NCBI GenBank assembly: GCA_019894655.1
Contig: JAGXNZ010000093.1
Span: 1 to 8,392 of the forward strand
Origin: Promethearchaeota archaeon
GTDB taxonomy: Archaea; Asgardarchaeota; Lokiarchaeia; Sigynarchaeales; SOKP01
Direction: 5' to 3'
Length of the DNA stretch: 8,392 bases
Part shown: positions 1-6,400 of the stretch, one piece after another
Layout: the number at the start of each line of letters is the position of its first letter
How positions within the stretch are numbered: the first letter of the stretch is position 1
Translations under genes and position numbers: made by a program
Notes under the pieces: model-generated
Databases searched by the model: none
Told to the model about the DNA's origin: nothing
What the model saw: the letters and a program-made list of their open reading frames with translations, nothing else

Positions 1-4
1 GGAA

Positions 5-448
5 GTGAGTGAAATTACAGGCGAAGAAAAAAGAGAATTATTTGGTATTGGAAAATTCCGATTTGAAAACGAGCAAGTTAATCGTTGGGTAGAATTAGGA
101 GGAAATATTGAATATCGTTACGAAACGAGAAAAACCGGGATTACTCTCTTAAATCAGACCGAAGGGTTGCTGTCATTTACATTTCATTTAGAAGTGAATC
201 CAAAAGGGGAGGTTAAATTTAGTGGTGATTGTATGCTCTTTTCTCCAATTTTGAAATACCTCATACAGATACTTAAAGCAAAAAAGGATACTGAAATCAG
301 AACAAAAAATCAAGAGTTCATAACAGCCTTAAATAAAGTATTATTAAAAAGATGTTTAGATCGTTCTAAAGAAATATGTGAAAAAGAAGAATTTAATCTT
401 GTTGGTTTAGAAACTCTCATTTGTGAATTAGGATTAGAAAACATCTAA
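5..448 (+). CDS. Small cytosolic protein of unknown function, possibly 5'-truncated (weak SecB-like impression)
   Basis: The reading frame is already open at the window edge. GTG at 5 is the first usable start, but the true start may lie upstream; 147 residues are visible. There is no signal peptide or membrane segment, and the protein is rich in Lys and Glu, so it should be cytosolic. The first ~80 residues alternate in a beta-strand pattern (for example LLSFTFHLEV then GEVKFSGDCM), followed by helices from about residue 80 to the end, including LNKVLLKRCLDRSKEICEKE. Several strands, a G-x-[IV]-x-F-x-G turn and C-terminal helices vaguely recall SecB-type export chaperones. That is inference only; no diagnostic residue can be named. 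It ends with TAA, is followed by a hairpin terminator, and is separated by 289 bases and a promoter from the next gene. It is therefore probably not part of the downstream operon. The coding region is convincing; the function is unknown. Confidence 0.75.
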   Translation: MSEITGEEKRELFGIGKFRFENEQVNRWVELGGNIEYRYETRKTGITLLNQTEGLLSFTFHLEVNPKGEVKFSGDCMLFSPILKYLIQILKAKKDTEIRTKNQEFITALNKVLLKRCLDRSKEICEKEEFNLVGLETLICELGLENI

Positions 449-466
449 ATTCTCAATTAACCTATT

Positions 467-494
467 AAAAAAAGCTAAATTTTAGCCTTTTTTT
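467..494 (+). terminator. Hairpin plus poly-T terminator after the first gene
   Basis: A run of seven A, then GCTAAA, pairs with TTTAGC and a run of seven T, leaving one bulged C. It starts 19 bases after the TAA at 446-448. The T run continues as a T-rich tract to about 510. A U-rich tract alone can terminate archaeal transcription, so either model works. The symmetry is good enough to act in both directions, but no gene converges from the right. Confidence 0.7.
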
Positions 495-544
495 ATTTTT
501 ATATATTTTTCTTTACTCGATTTTAAGTTGATTTTGAAAACGAT

Positions 545-568
545 AAAAAAAGCTATTGTAACCTTTTT
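545..568 (+). terminator. Second, weaker hairpin with T-run
   Basis: An A-run followed by GCTA, a short TTG loop and TAACC plus five T gives an imperfect stem with a C-A mismatch and a bulge. It looks like a degenerate copy of the hairpin at 467-494: both begin AAAAAAGCTA and end CC plus T-run. It could be a backup terminator or an old duplication. Support is modest. Confidence 0.3.
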
Positions 569-621
569 ATTAACGTGATCTTATTTCGGTATTAACAAAA
601 TAATGCGTAGACCATTAAGTA

Positions 622-629
622 TTTATATA
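622..629 (+). promoter_or_regulatory. Candidate archaeal TATA box (distal)
   Basis: TTTATATA matches the classical archaeal box A. Transcription would then start near 650-655, at the left edge of the palindrome at 655-672. The region is very AT-rich, so chance matches are likely. The box at 645-654 competes with it. Confidence 0.4.
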
Positions 630-644
630 ACAAAAATAGTTTAA

Positions 645-654
645 TTTATAAATA
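645..654 (+). promoter_or_regulatory. Candidate archaeal TATA box (proximal) for the surface-protein operon
   Basis: TTTATAAATA is preceded by a purine-rich stretch (CAAAAATAG, 631-639) that could serve as a TFB-recognition element. A start 22-27 bases downstream would lie near 675-680, giving a 5' leader of about 60 bases before the ATG at 738. The palindrome at 655-672 would sit between box and start, where a repressor could block RNA polymerase. Confidence 0.45.
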
Positions 655-672
655 CTACTCAAAATTGAGTAG
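655..672. promoter_or_regulatory. Perfect palindrome abutting the TATA box, candidate operator
   Basis: CTACTCAA-AA-TTGAGTAG has two perfect 8-base arms around a 2-base spacer, an 18-base site typical in size for a dimeric helix-turn-helix regulator. It begins one base after the proximal TATA-like box and precedes the predicted start site. The arms contain C and G in an otherwise very AT-rich gap, so the symmetry is unlikely to be trivial. In RNA it would form only a tight 7-bp hairpin, so a DNA site is more plausible than an RNA switch. The regulator is not encoded in this window as far as can be told. Confidence 0.5.
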
Positions 673-737
673 GTAAAAATCTAACTAAAACCTAAAAAAA
701 ATTTATTAAAAATAACCTTAACGGGGTTTTAAAATAA

Positions 738-1820
738 ATGGGAGATAATAAAGTAACAAGTGGTAGACGTGCTAAAAAATTAAGCCAAGTATCGGGCAAA
801 TTCAAGATTCTCATTATCGTAGGGATTATTGCAATCGGATCGGTTATAGGAGCTTCAATATACCTCGGTTATAACTACGTAACCTCTCAGGCACAAGCAC
901 CTGCAACAACAGTTTCTGCTACAACTCTTTCTCTTGAGTGTTATGTATCTGGTGAAGATGTCTCGTGGGTTCCAGTAAATATATGGTTTCCGAAAAGTTC
1001 TTCGGACTTTGACGATCCCGAAGATATCTATACCAAGGGGATGTATGAACTCAAGGTAACTGTTGACGAAGCAAGTGATATAAGTATTGATGTTTCTGGA
1101 ATTCCTTATTGGATTCTTGAGATTGATCCTAGCGATACAACTGTTTTTCTTAACACAGAGTTTGTTAAACTTGGAGGAACTAATCAAATTATAAAGGAAT
1201 CTGTCTATGATAGAGCAACTGATTTTAATTTTAACATCTTAGATGGAACTTTAGGCGAAATTAATTTGACAGGAGGTTTCACCAATCTGAGTACTTCCGA
1301 TAATTACACCATTATAATGGACATTCCTCATTACACTACAACTCTAGCTCAAATGCATTATGGTGATGATTGGGAAACGTCCTCAAGCGACTTCGCTGAT
1401 TTAGATGCTATTGATAAATTATGGTTCAATGACGAAGCGAGCTATGCGTGTTTAGCTCCTTCATACGATACATCAATTGATACTGATAAGGACTTTGATA
1501 ACGAATTAGAGAGATTTACTAATTGCGCTGCTTTTAAATTTGCCTTTAACACAACCATCTCAACTGTCGATGAGAATACTGCAAATATCAACTTTACTGT
1601 AGGGAATAATGTTCCTGCAGAAGTTGTATTTTCTGGAGATTTAATCTATTTAGTGTTCTATGATGTAATCTCGTTCGAAAATGGTGCAGTTAACTATTTG
1701 TTTGAGATGCAAACGGGGACACATATAGAATTAGATGATGTTGATTCTGGCTGGCTTGTAGTACCTGGCGATGACGACACTGTTAGCACTTTTACTAAAG
1801 CTTCAGATATTGGAGCGTAA
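738..1820 (+). CDS. N-terminally anchored membrane protein with an acidic beta-rich ectodomain
   Basis: This 360-residue protein is not a family I recognise. Residues 1-23 are basic (GRRAKKLSQ...KFK), and residues 24-46 form one hydrophobic helix starting ILIIVGIIAIGSVIGASIYLG. The positive-inside rule puts the N terminus in the cytoplasm and about 310 residues outside. No signal-peptidase site is obvious, and the region before the helix is not a clean type III (pilin) cleavage site, though a pilin-like signal cannot be fully excluded. The ectodomain is rich in Asp, Thr and Ser and alternates in beta-strands, as in Ig-like or jelly-roll modules. Three cysteines lie at about 68, 238 and 263, and several N-x-T sequons are present. 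No catalytic motif is seen. The ATG at 738 has only a poor Shine-Dalgarno candidate (GGGG at 721-725), fitting a leadered first gene. It ends TAA, 25 bases before the next start. A surface or virion structural protein is the best inference. Confidence 0.85.
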   Translation: MGDNKVTSGRRAKKLSQVSGKFKILIIVGIIAIGSVIGASIYLGYNYVTSQAQAPATTVSATTLSLECYVSGEDVSWVPVNIWFPKSSSDFDDPEDIYTKGMYELKVTVDEASDISIDVSGIPYWILEIDPSDTTVFLNTEFVKLGGTNQIIKESVYDRATDFNFNILDGTLGEINLTGGFTNLSTSDNYTIIMDIPHYTTTLAQMHYGDDWETSSSDFADLDAIDKLWFNDEASYACLAPSYDTSIDTDKDFDNELERFTNCAAFKFAFNTTISTVDENTANINFTVGNNVPAEVVFSGDLIYLVFYDVISFENGAVNYLFEMQTGTHIELDDVDSGWLVVPGDDDTVSTFTKASDIGA

Positions 1821-1834
1821 ATCCCATAAACGAA

Positions 1835-1840
1835 GAGGGA
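1835..1840 (+). promoter_or_regulatory. Shine-Dalgarno site that fixes the GTG start at 1846
   Basis: GAGGGA lies 5 bases before GTG at 1846. This is the strongest ribosome-binding site in the window. It argues against the upstream in-frame ATG at 1771, which lies inside the preceding gene and would put 25 extra residues ahead of the signal peptide. Confidence 0.75.
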
Positions 1841-1845
1841 TTATC

Positions 1846-3162
1846 GTGAAACGCTCAACTAAAAAATGTTTTATTCTTTTTTTTTCTTCTTTTATATTCT
1901 TAGCATTATTTGGATTTAGCGCAACCTCAGTTAGAGCAGATATAATTCACACACCAACGATCACCGCAAATCATCTTGATGTGAGTGCTGGATCGTTCTC
2001 TGGTCCAAACACATGGGGATCCTCCAAACAAATTCATTGCTATACTGGAGGCCAAGATCTATTATCGTTTGAAAATCTTGGGCAAGTAGGGTACGATTCT
2101 GAAAATAACCAACTCCTATACAAAGCCATAGGGAAATTTGGTTTTGAAACCGTAATCTATTCCACAGTTTCACCTAGCGGCGTGGACTCGGGATTTCTCG
2201 TAAATAAAAAGACTTCAGTTCCTTTCTTATGGGTTCGAAAGTTTTCTTGGATAGGAGATCCATATATGACCACAACTGTTTATAACATCGATTACAACGA
2301 AGTTGATTTTGAAATAGAAAACACTCATAAATATACAGGATATTACCCCATTTCAGTAGGGATTAAAAACACTCAAGGATTTTCCGGGGAATTAGAAATA
2401 GGGCCTTATACCTTTGAAATGCCTGCTATGACGTATGATGTAATGAGTCTTAAAGTGAACGATTATCATCACTCAGCAGTAGGATTATGGGATAACGAAT
2501 TCATTGATTATAATCAATACGAAGAAGGACGGTTAACAATTGAATCAGTAACGGAACATACAGCAAATCAGAAAGTAGTGGATTACATTAATAATCGTGC
2601 GAATATTGGTTGGAAAGTAGGACCTATCGGAACACCAATCACACTACAAAACTCTATGGTATTTGGAGATACAGGATACAGCGTAAACGATGGAGTATTT
2701 AACTTAAATTTCGGATTACAACCTAAAATAACGGAGACTAGACAATATAACGAATATACGTGGGCTAAAATCTGGTGGGATTATTTAGATACTTGGTTAA
2801 TCAGTCCTTCTGGAATGGGATTCGAAGGAGGTCCGAGTACTAAACCACTTGAGAGAACAGTTGCAGCCAATATTGAAAATATGATGATGTATTGGAACTT
2901 TGAAACTGAGATTCATTTTTATATGACAGTACAACCTGATCATATACTTAGCGCTGAGGAATTACAAGAGCCGTTTTTCGAGCAAGGGAATTGGGTCTGG
3001 GACACGACGTTTCAAGGAGAAATACCAACCTTACCAGAAGATTCGGGAGTATGGGATTTACTCGGAGGAATTTTCGGTATAATGTGGATGTTAATTATTG
3101 CATTTGCTGTAGTTGTAATCCTAATTGTAATTTTCAAGACTAAGATGTTTAAGAGAGGATAA
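1846..3162 (+). CDS. Type I membrane protein: signal peptide, large ectodomain, C-terminal anchor
   Basis: From GTG at 1846 the product is 438 residues. The N terminus (KRSTKKC, then a hydrophobic stretch to about residue 24) ends in SVRA-D, giving a likely signal peptidase I cut between residues 31 and 32. The ectodomain (about 32-400) is rich in aromatic residues, Gly and Asn, with beta-strand alternation and one cysteine near residue 65. A Trp-rich stretch near WAKIWWDYLDTW precedes a glycine-rich patch (SGMGFEGGPS). A hydrophobic helix at about 409-430 is followed by the basic tail KTKMFKRG, so the C terminus is cytoplasmic. The topology resembles viral envelope glycoproteins and archaeal surface receptors, but no family is recognised and no fusion peptide can be claimed. 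It lies 25 bases after the previous gene with a strong ribosome-binding site, so the two are surely co-transcribed. Coding with this start is likely; the function is unknown. Confidence 0.88.
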   Translation: MKRSTKKCFILFFSSFIFLALFGFSATSVRADIIHTPTITANHLDVSAGSFSGPNTWGSSKQIHCYTGGQDLLSFENLGQVGYDSENNQLLYKAIGKFGFETVIYSTVSPSGVDSGFLVNKKTSVPFLWVRKFSWIGDPYMTTTVYNIDYNEVDFEIENTHKYTGYYPISVGIKNTQGFSGELEIGPYTFEMPAMTYDVMSLKVNDYHHSAVGLWDNEFIDYNQYEEGRLTIESVTEHTANQKVVDYINNRANIGWKVGPIGTPITLQNSMVFGDTGYSVNDGVFNLNFGLQPKITETRQYNEYTWAKIWWDYLDTWLISPSGMGFEGGPSTKPLERTVAANIENMMMYWNFETEIHFYMTVQPDHILSAEELQEPFFEQGNWVWDTTFQGEIPTLPEDSGVWDLLGGIFGIMWMLIIAFAVVVILIVIFKTKMFKRG

Positions 3163-3181
3163 TTCAAAAATCTAAATTTTA

Positions 3182-3195
3182 TTTTTTTTTTTTTT
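3182..3195 (+). terminator. T14 homopolymer between operon genes, possible partial terminator
   Basis: Fourteen consecutive T lie 19 bases after the TAA at 3160-3162. A weak all-A/T stem (AAAAT-CTAA-ATTTT, 3167-3180) precedes them. In archaea a U-run alone can release RNA polymerase. It therefore may end or attenuate the upstream transcript, lowering expression of the two downstream genes. No separate promoter fits between it and the GTG at 3211. Confidence 0.45.
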
Positions 3196-3210
3196 ATAGG
3201 TTAAAATCAA

Positions 3211-3480
3211 GTGAATAGAAGGAATATGAGTATATCAAAAAATCTTGGAATTAAACTCCCATTTATAATCTTAGTTTGGGTTGTTATGGCAATGGGAATT
3301 GGTAGTTCGATTTGGTTAGTTAGAGTATTAATAATTATTCAAATTGAAGGTATTTACATAGCTAATGAACCAAATTCATTAATTTTATCATCTGAAATAA
3401 TCTTCTTTATAGTTGGAATTCTTATTTCTATAATTATAATGATTAAAATTAGCAAAATATTATTAGAGAAGATGATGTGA
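3211..3480 (+). CDS. Small protein with two transmembrane helices
   Basis: The product is 89 residues if GTG at 3211 is used; AGG at 3198-3200 gives spacing of 10. An in-frame ATG at 3226 is an alternative but has AAGG only about 3 bases away. A basic N terminus (NRR...SKN) is followed by helix 1 at about 17-43 (PFIILVWVVMAMGIGSSIW...), a short loop with acidic residues near 46-62, helix 2 at about 59-80 and a basic tail. This forms a helical hairpin with both ends probably cytoplasmic. No family is recognised. Small two-helix membrane proteins of this size include capsid proteins of spindle-shaped archaeal viruses, as well as holins and accessory membrane subunits; size and topology alone do not choose between them. 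The TGA stop directly abuts the ATG of the giant gene and lies in the same frame. Confidence 0.7.
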   Translation: MNRRNMSISKNLGIKLPFIILVWVVMAMGIGSSIWLVRVLIIIQIEGIYIANEPNSLILSSEIIFFIVGILISIIIMIKISKILLEKMM

Positions 3481-6400
3481 ATGATTAAAAAGAAAATTCT
3501 AACTCTTTTAACGATTTTATTCTTATTTACTATTATTCCTATATTTACCAATAATACAAATATCAATAATAACGATTCAAACTTAAAAACATCAACAGAT
3601 AATTATCTTTTTAATGGAGTTCCATATGACATTACTCTGAACGATGTTTACGATGACGAGAATGCAACAAAAATATATACGGGTGCAAATTTTCAATCGA
3701 GTTCTTTTAATACTACCACATATGATTGGAACGATCCTGAAAGCGAAGAAGTTTCTCCCGTAAACAACACAGAGATACAATATGGAAGTCCAGCTAACAT
3801 AGATATGATTGATGGAACTTCTGATTATAACGATAATATGAGAATACTTGATGCTTCGTATACAAAATTTACTTCCGTTAGTGAAATTGGAGACGCTCTT
3901 CAAGAATCTCCAGCACAGTGGGATGATTTTACATTTGATCCTTATGGAAGTGGAACTACTACTGGAGAATTGGAGACAAATAACAATATAAATTATGCTG
4001 AAGTCAGTAGTGGATCGTATTCAGGAGCAGAATCTTTTTTAGGATATATAGTGCCAGCCGATTCTGATATTCTTACAGGATGGACTGATGGAGATGCTCC
4101 TCCTCATTGGAGTCTATTAGACGAAGCAAAAGGAGATACGAATGGTGATGGTGGGAATATTGTAGAAGCAAGTTCGGGTAAGGACGATAGATGGAATTTT
4201 AACACACTTACAGTTCCAGAAGGAAGTTCTATTACAAAAATAGTAATTTGTATATATTTGAAGAAAGCGACTTATCCTCAAACCACGCAACTTAAATTCA
4301 CAGCAAGCACTGGACAATCGCTTCAGTTTGCACTCACAGGTATATATTATTATTGGAAGTCTACCACTTTTTCTGGTTTGTCTTTAACCCAAGCAAATTT
4401 AGATGGTTTTTGGTTGAATGTAGAACCTGTTTATGTTCCATCAGTTGGAGGATATATTGATATAGAAGCCGTTTATGTAGATATTTATGTATCTCCTAAT
4501 ATTAACGAACACGATTGGTATATGACATGGGATGTGGATAATCCAAGTTTATATTCTATCGATTATTTCAAATACGATTATAGAACAACAGCATCAATAG
4601 AATGTAATTTATCTATTTATAATTGGGATACAACAGGATGGTTAGAATTAGAATCAAATACAGATACAGGTTGGCATACTAATTCTTATGGTTTAACCGA
4701 TCCATATATAAGTATAACTAATCAAGTAAGAGTGCAATTTCAAACAGGAACAAATGGTGTTTCTTTTGATATAGAAATGGATCAGATTGCTTTAGATTTC
4801 CGTATAACCACATCGAAATTAGAAACGACAATTACATTCCCTTTTGCAAGGTATAACGAAGATCTTTTAGCCATGAGTGTTTCAAGTTGGCAGATGACTA
4901 ATATAACTCAACTAACGAACTTTTCGATATGGAGTTTTACTTCGTCTGCTTATGTGTTAATAAATAGCTCGTCAAATATAGTTCTTAGAGAAAGTTATTA
5001 TAACACATTGTCTCCAAACGATTTCATTAATTCGACGGGAGCAGTTATATTACATTGGATTGGAGAAAATCCTACAAGTAATTTTGATTTTTCTGTTGAT
5101 TTATTATCAGTTAAGATTTATTATAAAATGGATCTAACTCACACGATTAGTTTTGAAACAAATGGACTATGGAAATACCGTTGGGAAATTTTTGGTTCTC
5201 TACACTATACAGATTGGACTTTTTTTGAAGTGGTGGATTCCGTTCCAAACTTCGATGCCATTTCGCAGAGTGAAGTTTTATCGAGATGGATATTACAAGG
5301 TGCCGACATTTCTCCCGTTGAGGATTTCCATGACGATATTAATACAGATTATTGGAATTTAGTTGGTATGTCGGAGAGTGTTATAATTTTAGAGTTAAAT
5401 CCGGATGTTGATGCTCATGTAAAAAGTTCACAACCAAGTATTAATTATGGAGCAGAAACATCTTTGTCAATTGGAAAAGCAATTGACCATATTACAGTAA
5501 TATTTTTAAAAACTGATTTTGATGATATGTATTTATCTAATAATATAACTAATGATGGAAAAATAGATTTATATCAAATTTCAATGTCATCCACACCTTC
5601 TTGGGTTAATATATATGAGACAACATCTTTTGAAGAAATGTCAATAACTTGGAATAATCAACCAGCTAAAGGTGATTATATATCGCAAACTTATGATGCA
5701 TCTGGTTGGAATGAGTGGGTATCATTAAATTTGAGTGATACCATTCCAGAATATTATATGTTTGAAATTGATGTAGTAGACGATTGGAGAGGTTATAGTT
5801 CTTCGGAAGCAGGTTCTAATAATCCAAAAATAACTTATGATATTTCTAAGAATTATTTTGGTTCAGGATATACATATATGCAAACTAATGAAACCGAAAC
5901 AATAGCTTTACAATCTATTGACTATACATCTCATTACACATTAAATTCTGGTGATTATTTTGAAGTGGATTTTCAAACAAGTTCGGATTCTCAAATTAAT
6001 GTCATTTTACTTAAAGATGGTGAAGTTCAGAAATCTTTAGTTTTAAGTCAATCAGGAAATACAAATTTCAATAGACATACTGCCCAAATAAGTGTATCTG
6101 AAGATTTGGAATTTGACCAATTAAAAATAAGTTCCACATTTGAAGATACTGATAATATGAAAGTTTACGATATAAAAACTTATAAATATACTCTTACAGG
6201 AGATTATAAAGATTTTCATGTGTCTCCAAATAGTCAAAAAGCAGTTTATTTAACTCCTGATACTTATAATCTCAGAATATTTGAAGAGGGAGATACGAAA
6301 GTTGATGTAAATCTAACCATTCCTGTTCCCGATAATCATTATTTATACATTCCAACTGAAATTCAGGAAGGTAGATTACGATTAACGACTATGCAAGATG

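Noticed and set aside
495..737. A tRNA, other RNA gene or riboswitch in the intergenic gap
   Set aside because: The gap is very AT-rich with only short hairpins. No cloverleaf, conserved riboswitch core or GC-rich RNA fold is visible.
855..1187. Minus-strand open frame opposite the N-anchored protein
   Set aside because: Cys/Arg-rich shadow of a well-supported gene, with no ribosome-binding site and no domain.
1771..1845. In-frame ATG start for the C-anchored protein at 1771
   Set aside because: It overlaps the preceding gene by 50 bases and lacks a ribosome-binding site. It would also put 25 residues before a textbook signal peptide. GTG at 1846 has GAGGGA 5 bases upstream.
3478..3480. TGA as a reassigned sense codon (alternative genetic code)
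   Set aside because: Trp is written TGG throughout, and no internal TGA occurs in the long genes. A new signal peptide begins right after this TGA, so it is read as a stop.
3592..4317. Minus-strand open frames opposite the start of the giant gene
   Set aside because: They are antisense shadows with biased Ile/Cys content. The plus-strand frame is continuous, has a signal peptide and contains recognisable domains.
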